A DNA stretch of 64,000 nt from Flavobacterium sp. ASW18X (lineage in GTDB: Bacteria; Bacteroidota; Bacteroidia; Flavobacteriales; Flavobacteriaceae): NCBI RefSeq assembly GCF_005144745.1, contig NZ_SWKK01000014.1, positions 1 through 64,000 of the forward strand. Direction: 5' to 3'. Below are positions 1 to 10,499 of this stretch, piece after piece. The notes below the pieces were generated by a model. The model worked only from the letters and a program-made list of their open reading frames with translations, had not been told where the DNA came from and made no database searches. Positions within the stretch are counted from its first letter, which is position 1; every line of letters begins with the position of its first letter. The translations under genes were made by a program, and so were the position numbers.

Positions 1-6
1 CGGACG

Positions 7-14
7 CAAAAATA
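7..14 (-). promoter_or_regulatory. Outward-facing -7 promoter box
   Basis: The minus strand reads TATTTTTG, a perfect TAnnTTTG Bacteroidota -7 box, directed out of the window to the left. It lies just after the proS stop, so the next gene to the left probably has its own promoter. From memory, rpsT is often next to proS in this family, but the gene itself is not visible here. Confidence 0.45.
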
Positions 15-61
15 CAACTATTTTTAAGTATTGCAATACCTAAACCATTTTTTTTTAATTC

Positions 62-1537
62 TTAGTATGCTTTTGCAAAAAGCACCCTATAATTTGCTGG
101 TTTTCCTGTTACCATACAAGCCCCATTTTCTTGTTTAACCCCAATAGGAATGCAGCGTATGGTTGCTTTGGTATCTTGCTTTACTTTTTCTTCTGTTTCT
201 TTGGTACCATCCCAAAAAGCAGAGATAAATCCGCCTTTTTCTTCTAAAACTTGTTTAAATTCATCGTAAGAGTTTACTTCTGTGATGTTTTCTTGCTGAA
301 ACGATTTAGCTTTATTGTAAATGTTTTCTTGTATTTCTGTCAGCAAACCTTCTACTTTTTCAACAACCTCTTCTAATGCTACAGAAGTTTTTTCCAAGGT
401 ATCTCTCCTAGCCAATTCTACGGTACCGTTTTCTAAATCGCGTTTCCCCATTGCTAAACGCACAGGCACACCTTTTAATTCGTATTCATTGAATTTAAAT
501 CCAGGTTTATGCGTATCACGGTCATCAAACTTAACAGAGATATTCTTTTCTCGCAACGCGGTTACTAATGGATTGATTTTTTCTCTAAGCGCGTCTAATT
601 GTTCTTCGCCTTTGTAAATAGGTACAATAACTACCTGTATTGGCGCCAAATTAGGAGGCAAAACAAGTCCATTATCATCGCTATGCGTCATAATTAAAGC
701 CCCCATTAAACGCGTAGACACGCCCCAAGATGTAGCCCAAACATGTTCTTGCCCGCCTTCTTTAGTAGCATATTTTACGTCAAACGCCTTTGCAAAATTC
801 TGACCTAGAAAGTGAGAAGTTCCTGCCTGCAAAGCTTTACCATCTTGCATTAGTGCCTCTATACAATACGTTTCTACAGCACCTGCAAAACGCTCACTTT
901 CTGTTTTAACGCCTTTTATCACTGGCACCCCCATAAATTGCTCTACAAAATCAGCATACACTTTTAAGATAAGCTCTGCTTCTTCTATAGCTTCTTTTTC
1001 GGTAGCATGAGCCGTATGCCCTTCTTGCCATAAAAATTCTGCCGTACGTAAAAACAAGCGCGTACGCATTTCCCAACGTACTACATTTGCCCATTGATTT
1101 AACTTTAAGGGTAAATCTCTGTAGGACTGTATCCATTTTCTATAAGTATCCCAAATGATGGTTTCAGAAGTAGGCCTTACAATTAACTCTTCTTCCAATT
1201 TTGCATCTTCATCCACTACAATACCGCTACCGTCTTCAGCATTTTTTAATCGGTAATGTGTAACTACAGCACATTCTTTGGCAAAGCCTTCTACGTGACT
1301 AGCCTCTTTACTTAAATAAGATTTTGGGATAAAAAGTGGAAAGTAGGCGTTCTCATGACCCGTTTCTTTAAACATTTTATCTAATGCAGCCTGCATTTTT
1401 TCCCATATGGCAAAACCGTAAGGCTTTATAACCATACATCCACGTACTCCTGAATTTTCTGCCAAATCTGCTTTGACTACCAATTCGTTATACCATTTAG
1501 AATAATCCTCTGCCCTGCTCGTTAAGTTTTTTCCCAT
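62..1537 (-). CDS. proS: Prolyl-tRNA synthetase (archaeal/eukaryal type)
   Basis: Class II aminoacyl-tRNA synthetase that charges tRNA-Pro with proline in the cytoplasm. Motifs of the family are visible: the RPTSE segment (residues 121-125), motif 2 around 152-176 (RWEMRTR to GHTAH) and motif 3 around 272-295 (GVSTRLMGA to DDNG). The anticodon-binding domain follows, and the protein ends in a short C-terminal domain with a terminal Tyr. At 491 residues it is the short form without the bacterial-type editing insertion. The start fits a promoter box about 40 nt upstream (1576-1583). The gene is monocistronic or the last of its unit; a T-rich stretch follows the stop. Confidence 0.97.
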   Translation of the reverse strand: MGKNLTSRAEDYSKWYNELVVKADLAENSGVRGCMVIKPYGFAIWEKMQAALDKMFKETGHENAYFPLFIPKSYLSKEASHVEGFAKECAVVTHYRLKNAEDGSGIVVDEDAKLEEELIVRPTSETIIWDTYRKWIQSYRDLPLKLNQWANVVRWEMRTRLFLRTAEFLWQEGHTAHATEKEAIEEAELILKVYADFVEQFMGVPVIKGVKTESERFAGAVETYCIEALMQDGKALQAGTSHFLGQNFAKAFDVKYATKEGGQEHVWATSWGVSTRLMGALIMTHSDDNGLVLPPNLAPIQVVIVPIYKGEEQLDALREKINPLVTALREKNISVKFDDRDTHKPGFKFNEYELKGVPVRLAMGKRDLENGTVELARRDTLEKTSVALEEVVEKVEGLLTEIQENIYNKAKSFQQENITEVNSYDEFKQVLEEKGGFISAFWDGTKETEEKVKQDTKATIRCIPIGVKQENGACMVTGKPANYRVLFAKAY

Positions 1538-1575
1538 CCAATTTAGTTTGGCACAAATCTTGTGACTAGGTTTAA

Positions 1576-1583
1576 CAAAAATA
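1576..1583 (-). promoter_or_regulatory. proS promoter -7 box
   Basis: The minus strand reads TATTTTTG, an exact TAnnTTTG match. It is 38 nt upstream of the proS start, giving a 5' leader of roughly 30 nt. Confidence 0.6.
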
Positions 1584-1635
1584 GAACGGTAAAACTAACT
1601 ATTTTTTAGTATGTTCAATAATAAAAAGATTTGTT

Positions 1636-2931
1636 ATGTACCATAATTTACCCCTCTCCAAGATATCTACAGTGATTTTATGTTCGCTAGGATTGGTTTT
1701 AGCATCTTGCGGCTCTTACCAGCAAGCCTCCTATTATGACAACGACGGTATTTATAGCAGCGGCAACGAAGTTGTTTCTGTAGAAAAAAGAAATGCAGAA
1801 GGCGTAAGAAACCAGCAGACAGCCACTAATACCTATGGGTCTTACTTTGGTGAAAAAGCGAATCAGTATGGAGAAATTCTAGATTCTGAGGTTTTTACGG
1901 ATGTAGATGAGTACTATGGACAGCAATACAATGATAGCATTGGGGTAAACATCCCCGAAGAGTATTATGCACAAAATGACTACCAAGGTTATGGAGGTTG
2001 GGGTGACAACGCTTCTAGGGTACAAATAAATGTTTATGATAATTCTTGGGGATGGAATGACCCTTGGCTTTGGAATGTAGGCTGGAATGGCTGGGGTTGG
2101 AATACTTGGAATACTGGCTGGGGCTGGGGCAACAGATGGTACAACCCATACCGATGGGGACATGCCGGGTGGGGTTACGGCTGGGGATGGAACGACCCTT
2201 GGCTCTTTAATAGTTGGAGTTATGCTGGATGGGGTTATGGCTGGGGTTGGAACAACTGGGGCTACGGAGGTTATTACGGTAGAAACTGGGGTAGACCTTA
2301 CTACAATAACTACAACAATAGGTATTATGCGTACAACAGAACCCGCAGAGGATATAATGCTATAAATTCCAATTACAATAGAGGTAGATCTAGCGCTTAC
2401 AGCAGCTCTAGAAGAGCCACAAGCGCCAGAAGTACAACTGGGCGTTCTAGTCAATATTCTAGCGGTCGTAGTACAGGCACAGTAAACCGCTCAGCAATCA
2501 ACAGAAATCAACAATACCGTACTAGTAGAAGTTCACGATCTGTACCTAGATACAGTGGCGCCACGAGGGGCTACCAATATTCTAGATCTTCTGCAAGTAC
2601 TAGTAGGTCTGGTTACAATAGAGGTTCAAATTCAGCATATAATAGAGGAAATTCCACAGGGACATATAGCCGCAGATCTAGCAATACAGGTGTAAGCAGA
2701 AGCTCTTCTGGCACCAATAGGTCTTACGGACGTACCTCTTCTGGCTCATCTAGCAGAAGCAGGTCTTATAATAGCGGTAGTCGCTCTAGCAGCAGAAGTA
2801 GCGGTAGTTACAGAAGCTCTGGAAGTTCTAGTAGAAGTAGTGGTAGTTATAGCAGGTCTAGCTCTTCTGGTAGCAGATCTTCTAGTTCTGGACGTTCAAG
2901 TTCTGGCAGAAGCAGTGGTAGAAGACAATAA
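1636..2931 (+). CDS. Low-complexity lipoprotein, Trp/Gly/Tyr-rich then Ser/Arg-rich
   Basis: Function unknown. The N-terminus is a type II signal peptide with lipobox LASC (Cys at about residue 25), so the protein should be lipid-anchored in the envelope. Residues ~130-235 are an unusual run of WGW, WNN and GYGW motifs rich in Trp, Gly, Asn and Tyr. Residues ~250-431 are almost only Ser, Arg, Gly and Tyr, ending in repeated RSSS and GRSSGRR units. Such tails are expected to be disordered and strongly basic. A FadL-like gene follows after 34 nt on the same strand, so co-transcription is plausible. Antisense open frames across this stretch are composition artefacts. Confidence 0.8.
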   Translation: MYHNLPLSKISTVILCSLGLVLASCGSYQQASYYDNDGIYSSGNEVVSVEKRNAEGVRNQQTATNTYGSYFGEKANQYGEILDSEVFTDVDEYYGQQYNDSIGVNIPEEYYAQNDYQGYGGWGDNASRVQINVYDNSWGWNDPWLWNVGWNGWGWNTWNTGWGWGNRWYNPYRWGHAGWGYGWGWNDPWLFNSWSYAGWGYGWGWNNWGYGGYYGRNWGRPYYNNYNNRYYAYNRTRRGYNAINSNYNRGRSSAYSSSRRATSARSTTGRSSQYSSGRSTGTVNRSAINRNQQYRTSRSSRSVPRYSGATRGYQYSRSSASTSRSGYNRGSNSAYNRGNSTGTYSRRSSNTGVSRSSSGTNRSYGRTSSGSSSRSRSYNSGSRSSSRSSGSYRSSGSSSRSSGSYSRSSSSGSRSSSSGRSSSGRSSGRRQ

Positions 2932-2965
2932 TTTTCTAAAAAAACACAGTATTTAAAACAACGCT

Positions 2966-4474
2966 ATGAGAAGAATATTAACACTCATATTGGGATTGGC
3001 ATGCCTAAGTGCAAATGCCCAGAATATAAATGATGTTTTGAGATTAGGGTTAGAAGAATCCCAAGGCACAGCTCGGTACCAAGCAATGGGCGGCGCGTTT
3101 GGTGCATTAGGTGGTGATTTATCATCATTAAATAGCAACCCCGCAGGATCTGCCATTTTCAATTACGGACAGTTTGCCATTTCTGGCTCCAATTACAATA
3201 GGTCTAACGACCAAGGCTACGGCAGCTCTTTTAATAATACCACCCTGAATTCCGTTGAATTAAACCAAGTTGGTGGTGTTTTTGTATTTAACTCTCAAAA
3301 TCCAAATAGCAATTGGAAAAAAATGGCATTAGCTGTTAACTATGATTTAGTTGACAGTTTTGATAATGAATACCGAATTAACGGAAACAGTACAACTGGG
3401 GTTGACCAGTACTTTCTAGGGTTTGCCAAGGGAGTCCCATTTGGCAGTATTAATTACGACCCTAACAGCGAATTTGTAGACGATGTTTACTTAGAGATTG
3501 GAGAATTACAAAACTTTGGCAACCAACAAGCCTTTTTAGGTTATGCAGGTGGATTAATCTCCCCAGCTGACCCAGATAATCCGGATGGTGAAAGTTACTT
3601 ATCTAACACAGAATACAGTCAAGTAAATCAGCGTTATTTGCAATCAACAGTTGGATACAATAGTAAGTTTACCCTAAATTTTTCTGGTCAATACCAAGAA
3701 AATTTATACTTAGGTGCCTCCTTAAATTTTCATTCGGTATTATTTGAAAGATTTACCCAATTAGATGAAGATGGTTACAATACTGATTCTCCCGTTAGTT
3801 TTTCTTCCTTTGATAATTTATTGCAAACTGAAGGAAATGGCTTTTCTTTTAGTCTGGGTGCTATAGCCAAACTAAATGACAATATTAGGGTTGGTGGTAG
3901 TTACCAATCGCCTACCTGGTACTATTTAAACGATAATTTATCACAACAAATTAATTCTAACCTGGCGGATAGTGAAATTCGTTTTATCAATTTTAATCTT
4001 ATTAATTTTTACGAAGATTACACGATACAAACCCCAAGCAAAGTAACTGGTAGTGCCGCTATAGTTTTTGGTAAAGATGGATTACTAAGTTTTGATTACA
4101 GCCATCAGGATTTTAGCAAAGCGGAATTAAGGCCAAACAACGACCCTGTATTTGAAGAAGAAAACACCTTTATAGCAAGTGAATTAGGCGCAGTAAATAG
4201 TTATAAATTAGGAGGTGAATACAGAATAGAAAGATTGAGTCTTAGAGGTGGATACCAAATAATAGAGAGCCCCTATGCAGACAAGCAAATCATGGATGAT
4301 TTAAGCGGATATTCTGCAGGATTGGGGTATGATTTTGGCGGCAGCAAACTAGATTTATCCTTTGTACGCACAGAACAAGACATGGATTTTGCATTACTAG
4401 ATGCAGCTTCGAATACTGCAGCGAGCACCTTTACCAACACCAATGTGGCTCTAACGTATACATTAAAGTTTTAA
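2966..4474 (+). CDS. FadL/OmpP1-family outer-membrane transport protein
   Basis: A 502-residue predicted beta-barrel with a cleavable signal peptide ending near residue 18 (LSANAQ). The mature N-terminus carries the family pattern of OmpP1/FadL-like proteins: AMGGAFGALGGDLSSLNSNPAG at about residues 40-62. The rest alternates Asn/Tyr/Phe-rich strands and ends in an aromatic C-terminal strand (LTYTLKF) as outer-membrane barrels do. FadL relatives take up hydrophobic compounds, but the substrate here is unknown. The gene ends before a strong hairpin terminator at 4501-4534. Confidence 0.85.
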   Translation: MRRILTLILGLACLSANAQNINDVLRLGLEESQGTARYQAMGGAFGALGGDLSSLNSNPAGSAIFNYGQFAISGSNYNRSNDQGYGSSFNNTTLNSVELNQVGGVFVFNSQNPNSNWKKMALAVNYDLVDSFDNEYRINGNSTTGVDQYFLGFAKGVPFGSINYDPNSEFVDDVYLEIGELQNFGNQQAFLGYAGGLISPADPDNPDGESYLSNTEYSQVNQRYLQSTVGYNSKFTLNFSGQYQENLYLGASLNFHSVLFERFTQLDEDGYNTDSPVSFSSFDNLLQTEGNGFSFSLGAIAKLNDNIRVGGSYQSPTWYYLNDNLSQQINSNLADSEIRFINFNLINFYEDYTIQTPSKVTGSAAIVFGKDGLLSFDYSHQDFSKAELRPNNDPVFEEENTFIASELGAVNSYKLGGEYRIERLSLRGGYQIIESPYADKQIMDDLSGYSAGLGYDFGGSKLDLSFVRTEQDMDFALLDAASNTAASTFTNTNVALTYTLKF

Positions 4475-4500
4475 TAGATAAACTCTTATTGAATTAGCTA

Positions 4501-4534
4501 AATAGCCGAGTGAAATCCACTCGGCTATTTTTTT
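4501..4534 (+). terminator. Rho-independent terminator of the FadL-like gene
   Basis: A perfect 12-bp stem, AATAGCCGAGTG/CACTCGGCTATT (4501-4512 with 4518-4529), is followed by a T run to 4534. The stop codon of the opposing gene lies in the T run, so the two genes converge tightly on this hairpin. Confidence 0.9.
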
Positions 4535-5984
4535 ATCGTAATAAAGAAAAATGATTACGGACTGTTTTAGCCACTAAAACACTTTCTTCATTTTGATTGT
4601 ATTCTAGCTTAAACCAATAGTCTGAAGAAGGTAAAGGGCGCCCATTAAAAGTACCGTCCCATCCTGCATCAGCTGGGCCTAGTTGTTTTAATAATTTTCC
4701 ATACCTATCAAAGATATAAAGCACCGCACTATCTAACTGAGACATACCTAACACCATCCAAGTATCATGAGCAAAATCGCCATTGGGAGTGAAAAATTTT
4801 GGGTAACCAATGACTAAGAATGGTAAAGGTTCTGTAGTACCACAACCATTTTTATCGTTTATAATGATTGTATTTTCTCCGGGAGGCACATCTAAAAACA
4901 CGGGAGAATCCTGAAACTCTCCACCATTAATGGCATATTTGTAATCTCCTGTACCATCTACCACAATCTCCACTGCATATTTATCAGGGTCATTGGCATT
5001 AGACAAGTCCTCTATTATGAGTACCTCTTGCAACGCAGGTGTTGGATAAAATGTAATTAAAATATCATCAGAATATGTCTGGTTTGAGCTATTCGTAATA
5101 GTAGCAAAATAGCGTCCAGAATCTGGACTAGAGACTACCAGCTCTCCGCCAAAATCTCCTGTACCTACCAACGTCGTATCTATAGTACCATCATCATCGT
5201 AATCTACAGACCAATCAACGCTTACAATACCACTCCCTGCAGGAGAATTAAGTGCTGATAGTGTAATATCTGGGTCGCCTTCACAAGCAATGATATCAAA
5301 CCCTAAAAATTCATCTCTCAATGTACAATCTAGTGACGTATCCTGATTTTCGTCTACGGATTCTCCAGTGAATGTTAAAACGTAAGACTCTGGCTCATTA
5401 TCAAAATTAGTATTGTAATTGTTTATAAAAAGATAGTAGATTTCCCCCGCAACAACATCTAACCATTCATCATAGGTATTATTGTTAGATGCTAAGGCTG
5501 GAGCTCCAGCTTGCCCGTTTTCTGGATTTACTCCAACACCAGTAAATTGTGTATCGTTTACCTCGTAGTTACAACGTATGGGTTGCATAGAACCATCACC
5601 AATTACACCACAATAATTTATGTTGTCTTCTTCATCAAAAGGACCATAGAGGGCAAAATCCCACTCTGCCGTTATTGCTGTATTTCCATTTGCCGGCAAA
5701 GCTTCTATATCAAACCCAATTCTGCCGTCTGTACCTGCTCTAAAAACAAACCAAGAAGTATTGTTTTCAATGTTCGCAGAACTGTTACTGCCTTTTTCTA
5801 AACAGCCGGTTTCTCTAATAACATCAGGATCAAATTCGTCTATATCTCCGCTGCCTTCTGCAATGCCAATAATAGGTGCATCTGCACAAACAGGAATGGC
5901 GGTACGGCAATCTGCAGAGTTCTGCGCTCGTACCAAAAAGGTAGTACCTAACAGAAAGGTAAAAACAATAAGTAGTGTTCGCAT
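4533..5984 (-). CDS. T9SS type B sorting domain protein (secreted/surface)
   Basis: A large exported protein of about 483 residues. The start is taken at the ATG at 5984 because it directly precedes a good signal peptide (LLIVFTFLLG to VRAQ); the 8-residue extension to 6008 would need a TTG start. The mature N-terminus begins DCRTAIPVCADAPI, as does the next gene. The C-terminal ~85 residues (FFTPNGD, IFDRYGKLL, GWDGTFNGRPLPSSDYWF) are the type B C-terminal domain used by the type IX secretion system, so export to the cell surface or medium is expected. The middle looks like Ig/PKD-type beta domains. Paralogue of 6093-7895. Confidence 0.88.
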   Translation of the reverse strand: MRTLLIVFTFLLGTTFLVRAQNSADCRTAIPVCADAPIIGIAEGSGDIDEFDPDVIRETGCLEKGSNSSANIENNTSWFVFRAGTDGRIGFDIEALPANGNTAITAEWDFALYGPFDEEDNINYCGVIGDGSMQPIRCNYEVNDTQFTGVGVNPENGQAGAPALASNNNTYDEWLDVVAGEIYYLFINNYNTNFDNEPESYVLTFTGESVDENQDTSLDCTLRDEFLGFDIIACEGDPDITLSALNSPAGSGIVSVDWSVDYDDDGTIDTTLVGTGDFGGELVVSSPDSGRYFATITNSSNQTYSDDILITFYPTPALQEVLIIEDLSNANDPDKYAVEIVVDGTGDYKYAINGGEFQDSPVFLDVPPGENTIIINDKNGCGTTEPLPFLVIGYPKFFTPNGDFAHDTWMVLGMSQLDSAVLYIFDRYGKLLKQLGPADAGWDGTFNGRPLPSSDYWFKLEYNQNEESVLVAKTVRNHFSLLR

Positions 5985-6092
5985 GGGTTGGGGCGCTCTA
6001 GTTTTCAATAGAGTTTAACTGCAAAACACCCAAATTTATTATATAAAACCTAGGAAAATATCGATAAATCGATGTATGACAAGTGAATAGAA

Positions 6093-7895
6093 TTAACGCC
6101 TTAGCGCAAAATGGTTCTGAATATATTTAGCCTCTACACGAGCTCCATCTGAATTTAGATACGATAAACTAAACCAGTAGTCTGATGAAGGCACGGCCAA
6201 TCCTTTAAATGTACCATCCCAGCCACTATCTTGAGCGGTTAGTTCCTTTAGCAATTTTCCATATCTGTTGTAAATCCGCACTACGGCTTCATCCAACTCT
6301 TCAATGCCCTTAATATGCCAAGTTTCATTTGCACCATCGCCGTTAGGACTAAAAAAAGGAACGAATCCCAATACCACAATCTCTTCTTTTACTACTCCAC
6401 AACCATATATATCCCTCATATGAATCACGTGATTTCCTGGCAAAACGTCTATAAACGTATTACTAGACTGAAAATCATCACTATCCAATCGGTATTCAAA
6501 TTCACCCCCATCTACAGGAACAATAGTAACTGTGTTACTCACATTAAAATCTTCTATTATCACTTCTGCAATAGCCGGCATAACAGAAGCTACCACATTA
6601 TATGTTTTTGTACGAACACAAAACGTATTTCCACTATTATTTTGAGCTGTTAAAACATATTCTCCGGGAGTAGTAATTTGTATCAAAGGAGTGATTTCTC
6701 CAGTGTTCCAAGAATAAGTGATATCCGGGTCCGGCGCTGTAATTCCAATAGTTAACTCTCCGTTTTCTGCACAAATGAGTAATTCTTCATCTGGACCCAA
6801 ATCTGGAGAAGCTAAAGTGGTTAATATAAACTGTTGTGTGCTATCAAAACACATACTATTTTGACGATTAGCAACCCTAATATAAATAGTTTCTTCCCCA
6901 ACCGAACCAAAATAGGGAATAGGCAAAGGATTGCTACCCAAATCTGCATCTAGTTGACTGCCATGATAACTGACTAAGTAATCGTTTGGACTTTGAGCTC
7001 CTAAAACCTCGTTATCCTTAGTGTTTAGATTGAACCCTATTTCATTTTGACACGTTATCTCATCTGCAACGCTGTTGGCAGTAGGTATTGCCATAAAAAC
7101 CACTTGCACGTCACTAATTATTGTTTCTGACCCCATTAAAACCTGCACACGGTAGAAAGCATCATTTATAACGGTTAAGGTTTCTAAATTTTCGCCATTT
7201 ATTTGCTCAAAACCATTACCCGTATCTCTAAACCAATTGTACCCCAAAGCTCCTTCTGTAGTTGCATCTAAAGTAATTTGATCCCCTTGACAAGCTACTT
7301 GCGGACCGCCCAATAAATTATCTATGATAGCACAATCCAAGGCATCATAAGGATTCGTAACAAATATTTCCCCTGTAAACTGAATAGAAAAACCATTATT
7401 ATTGTTCGTATAGTTATTTACCAACAAATAATATTGTTCACCCGGCTCCACCGTAAGCCAATCTTCAAAATGTAAAGATGCCGTATCGCCAGAAGGGTGC
7501 TCCCCTACTCCCGTGTAAGCGCTGTTGGTTCTGTTATCTGCAAAATTGCAACGAATAGGTTCTCCTAAAGCATTACAATCCTCTGCTCTGTAAAGTGCAA
7601 AATCCCAATCCTCTGCGGAATCATGGCCAATATTAAATCCCAACTGTCCACTAGCTCCGGTTCTAAAAAAATACCATGCACTATTAGATTCTATTGTACC
7701 AACCCCTGACTGCTGTAAACATCCCGTGTCTGCAGCTCCATTAAAATCATCTACGCCATACCCGTTGGTACCACCATTAATAGGCGTATCATAACAAATG
7801 GGTATAGCTGTACTACAATCCGGTGCCGTTTGTGCTATTGCTCCTAGCGATAATAACCAACAAAAAATGAAGAAGATCTTGTGAGACCTAAACAT
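6093..7895 (-). CDS. T9SS type B sorting domain protein, paralogue of its neighbour
   Basis: A 600-residue secreted protein with signal peptide (to AIAQ, about residue 21), then the DCSTAIPICYDTPI opening shared with the adjacent gene. One or more Ig-like modules lie in the middle, including a region with GEYVLTAQNNSG. A type B T9SS C-terminal domain covers the last ~85 residues (FFSPNGDGANETW, IYNRYGKLL, GWDGTFKGLAVPSSDYWF). It lies 108 nt upstream of its paralogue on the same strand, so the pair probably arose by duplication. In gliding flavobacteria such proteins can be adhesins or SprB-like surface proteins; the specific role is not evident here. Confidence 0.88.
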   Translation of the reverse strand: MFRSHKIFFIFCWLLSLGAIAQTAPDCSTAIPICYDTPINGGTNGYGVDDFNGAADTGCLQQSGVGTIESNSAWYFFRTGASGQLGFNIGHDSAEDWDFALYRAEDCNALGEPIRCNFADNRTNSAYTGVGEHPSGDTASLHFEDWLTVEPGEQYYLLVNNYTNNNNGFSIQFTGEIFVTNPYDALDCAIIDNLLGGPQVACQGDQITLDATTEGALGYNWFRDTGNGFEQINGENLETLTVINDAFYRVQVLMGSETIISDVQVVFMAIPTANSVADEITCQNEIGFNLNTKDNEVLGAQSPNDYLVSYHGSQLDADLGSNPLPIPYFGSVGEETIYIRVANRQNSMCFDSTQQFILTTLASPDLGPDEELLICAENGELTIGITAPDPDITYSWNTGEITPLIQITTPGEYVLTAQNNSGNTFCVRTKTYNVVASVMPAIAEVIIEDFNVSNTVTIVPVDGGEFEYRLDSDDFQSSNTFIDVLPGNHVIHMRDIYGCGVVKEEIVVLGFVPFFSPNGDGANETWHIKGIEELDEAVVRIYNRYGKLLKELTAQDSGWDGTFKGLAVPSSDYWFSLSYLNSDGARVEAKYIQNHFALRR

Positions 7896-8001
7896 AAGTA
7901 ATTACGTATTTGGAAGTTGTAAATCTATAGCACCGCCCCCCTTAACAATAATTTATGTTGTCAATGGTCGAATACAAGATGTTAAATAAGGCATTAATGT
8001 A

Positions 8002-8009
8002 TATCTTTG
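8002..8009 (+). promoter_or_regulatory. folE promoter -7 box
   Basis: TATCTTTG, an exact TAnnTTTG box, is 20 nt upstream of the ATG at 8030. It lies inside the longer open frame that begins at 7955 and so argues for the shorter folE start. Confidence 0.6.
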
Positions 8010-8029
8010 TGGGTCATATTTTAGGGCTA

Positions 8030-8710
8030 ATGAAATTAGATCAGACTTTGGAAGAACAGTATGAAGAAAGAGGCGACGACCACGTTGGCTCCTCATCGGA
8101 CACCCCTTTACGCAAAGATGCATTTTTACTTTCCGATGACGAAAAGATAGACAGAATCCAAGATAATGTAAGGGAAATATTGCTCACGCTAGGCATGGAC
8201 CTGGACGACGATAGCTTAAAAGGAACTCCAAAACGTGTAGCCAAAATGTTTGTAAAAGAAATATTTGGCGGCTTACATCCAGACAAAAAACCAAGCGCAT
8301 CTACTTTTGACAATAAGTACAAGTACGGTGAAATGCTGGTAGAGAAGAACATTGTACTTTACTCTACTTGTGAACACCATTTACTCCCTATAGTGGGGCG
8401 CGCACATGTGGCTTACATCTCTAATGGTACTGTGGTAGGCCTTTCTAAAATGAACCGTATTGTGGATTATTACGCAAAAAGACCACAGGTACAGGAAAGG
8501 CTCAACATACAAATAGTAAAAGAACTACAAAAAGTATTAGGCACAGAAGATGTAGCTTGCGTTATAGATGCGAAGCACCTTTGTGTAAATTCAAGAGGTA
8601 TTCGTGATATAGAAAGTAGCACGGTTACAGCAGAATACGGCGGTAAATTTAAGGATGAAGCCGTGAGAAGCGAATTCTTGGATTACATTAACCTAGATAC
8701 CGAATTTTAA
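8030..8710 (+). CDS. folE: GTP cyclohydrolase I
   Basis: Converts GTP to 7,8-dihydroneopterin triphosphate, the first step of folate/pterin synthesis. The 226-residue product shows the family core: [10 protein letters not shown] with zinc ligands Cys114 and His117, [22 protein letters not shown], and the third zinc ligand Cys185 in KHLCVNSRG. The frame is open back to 7955, but the extension is not like the family and a -7 box (8002-8009) falls within it, so the ATG at 8030 is chosen. The stop TAA overlaps the cysS start by one base (TAATG), indicating translational coupling. Confidence 0.96.
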   Translation: MKLDQTLEEQYEERGDDHVGSSSDTPLRKDAFLLSDDEKIDRIQDNVREILLTLGMDLDDDSLKGTPKRVAKMFVKEIFGGLHPDKKPSASTFDNKYKYGEMLVEKNIVLYSTCEHHLLPIVGRAHVAYISNGTVVGLSKMNRIVDYYAKRPQVQERLNIQIVKELQKVLGTEDVACVIDAKHLCVNSRGIRDIESSTVTAEYGGKFKDEAVRSEFLDYINLDTEF

Positions 8711-10194
8711 TGCAACTGTACAATCAGCAAACCTTAAAAGTCAGCAATTCCTTAACCGGAAAAAAAGAAGTTTTTAAATCCATAAAAGATGGCTATGTAG
8801 GCATGTATGTTTGCGGACCTACGGTATATAGCAATGTACACTTAGGCAATTGCCGTACGTTTATGTCTTTTGATATGATTTTTAGATACCTTAAACACTT
8901 AGGGTATAAGGTGCGCTATGTACGTAATATAACAGATGCCGGGCATTTAGAAAATGATGCAGACGAAGGAGAGGATAAAATTGCCAAAAAAGCGAAGTTA
9001 GAACAGCTAGAGCCTATGGAGGTGGTGCAACGCTATACGGTAGACTTTCATGAAACCTTGCAGCATTTTAACCTATTACCTCCAAGCATTGAACCCACAG
9101 CAACAGGGCACATAATTGAACAAATAGAAATCATCAAAAACATTTTAGATAATGGATTTGCCTATGAGGTAAACGGTTCTGTATATTTTGATGTAGTTAA
9201 GTTTAATGAAAGCAATGACTATGGTAAACTTAGCGGCAGGAATTTAGAAGATATGGTTGCCAATACCAGAGTGCTTACGGCGCAAGATGACAAACGCAAT
9301 CCGCAAGATTTTGCCCTCTGGAAAAAAGCAGAATCCCAACACATTATGCGCTGGCCATCTCCTTGGGGCGATGGTTTTCCTGGATGGCATTTAGAATGTA
9401 CCGCAATGAGTACCAAGTACTTGGGCGAAACATTTGATATTCATGGCGGCGGAATGGATTTAAAATTTCCACATCATGAGTGCGAAATAGCTCAGGCAGA
9501 AGCCTGTAATAGCCAATCCCCGGTTAACTATTGGTTACACGCCAACATGTTGACTCTTAATGGTAAGAAAATGTCTAAATCTACCAATAACAATATTTAT
9601 CCATCAGAGATATTTAGTGGTAATAACGACATTCTTAGTAAAGCATTTACCCCTGCCGTAGTTCGGTTTTTTATGATGCAAGCGCACTACACCAGTATCT
9701 TAGACCTGAGTGATGATGCCCTATTAGCTTCAGAAAAAGGCTATTACAAGTTAATGGAAGCTATGAAATCTTTAAGTAAGTTAGAAACAGCTACCACCAC
9801 TACTAATTTTGATGTAGATGCATTTAAACAGCAGTGTTATGATGCCATGAACGATGATTTTAATACACCCATACTTATAGCTAAACTTTTTGATGCAGTA
9901 AAACGCATCAATCTTATCAAAGAGGGTAAAGAAACCATTAGCGAGGCCGATGCTAAAAAATTAAGTGCCACTATGGAAGTTTTTGTAAGTCAAGTATTAG
10001 GCCTTAAAGACCAAGCCACTACAGATAACAATAGTGAAACCTTAGAAGGTGTAGTAAATCTTCTAATCAATTTAAGAAACCAAGCAAGAGCTAATAAAGA
10101 TTTTGCAACTTCTGATAAAATTAGAGACGAGCTAATAGCTATGGGCATACAGTTAAAGGACGGAAAAGATGGCACCACCTTTAGCATCAACTAG
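8710..10194 (+). CDS. cysS: Cysteinyl-tRNA synthetase
   Basis: Class I aminoacyl-tRNA synthetase for cysteine, 494 residues, the usual length. The zinc-binding and HIGH region is [16 protein letters not shown] (Cys35, HLGN at 44-47), the second zinc site is in GWHLECTAM and [10 protein letters not shown], and the KMSKS loop is at 287-291. Its ATG overlaps the folE stop by one base and its 3' end overlaps yidD by 26 bases, so it sits in a compact operon. Confidence 0.98.
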   Translation: MQLYNQQTLKVSNSLTGKKEVFKSIKDGYVGMYVCGPTVYSNVHLGNCRTFMSFDMIFRYLKHLGYKVRYVRNITDAGHLENDADEGEDKIAKKAKLEQLEPMEVVQRYTVDFHETLQHFNLLPPSIEPTATGHIIEQIEIIKNILDNGFAYEVNGSVYFDVVKFNESNDYGKLSGRNLEDMVANTRVLTAQDDKRNPQDFALWKKAESQHIMRWPSPWGDGFPGWHLECTAMSTKYLGETFDIHGGGMDLKFPHHECEIAQAEACNSQSPVNYWLHANMLTLNGKKMSKSTNNNIYPSEIFSGNNDILSKAFTPAVVRFFMMQAHYTSILDLSDDALLASEKGYYKLMEAMKSLSKLETATTTTNFDVDAFKQQCYDAMNDDFNTPILIAKLFDAVKRINLIKEGKETISEADAKKLSATMEVFVSQVLGLKDQATTDNNSETLEGVVNLLINLRNQARANKDFATSDKIRDELIAMGIQLKDGKDGTTFSIN

Positions 10195-10417
10195 CCTTAA
10201 AAAAATACTGATAGCGCCGTTCATTTTTCTAGTTCGGATATACCAAAGATTTATTTCGCCTTTAACCCCACCAACGTGCCGTTATTCTCCTACCTGTTCT
10301 CAATACACGGTAGAGGCCTTACAAAAACACGGCCTATTTGTAGGCGGTTGGTTAGCCATAAAACGTATTTTAAGTTGCAACCCTTGGGGTGGTAGTGGTC
10401 ACGACCCTGTACCCTAA
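10169..10417 (+). CDS. yidD: Membrane protein insertion efficiency factor
   Basis: A small (82-residue) basic protein of the YidD family, which assists YidC-dependent membrane insertion. The signature is [29 protein letters not shown] followed by the GG...A.KRIL and [12 protein letters not shown] segments. The N-terminal amphipathic helix ([19 protein letters not shown]) is visible. The start overlaps the end of cysS, suggesting translational coupling. Confidence 0.95.
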   Translation: MAPPLASTSLKKILIAPFIFLVRIYQRFISPLTPPTCRYSPTCSQYTVEALQKHGLFVGGWLAIKRILSCNPWGGSGHDPVP

Positions 10418-10499
10418 GGCTAGTTTTTAAATTAACAAAAATCTATACGCCAAAACAAAAGCTAGCTTATTCCTAAATAATTATCTTAGCCCAAAACAA

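Noticed and set aside
1879-2454. 191-codon antisense frame opposite the Trp/Gly-rich lipoprotein
   Set aside because: It is an artefact of low-complexity codons (TVV, PSI, IPS repeats) with no motif, leader or conservation signal.
6059-6075. ATCGATAAATCGAT palindrome between the two T9SS genes
   Set aside because: Short, AT-rich, not clearly related to the 18667 repeat beyond CGATAAA; no supporting copy at a regulatory position.
7955-8029. 25-residue N-terminal extension of folE
   Set aside because: The extension contains the TATCTTTG promoter box and does not resemble GTP cyclohydrolase N-termini.
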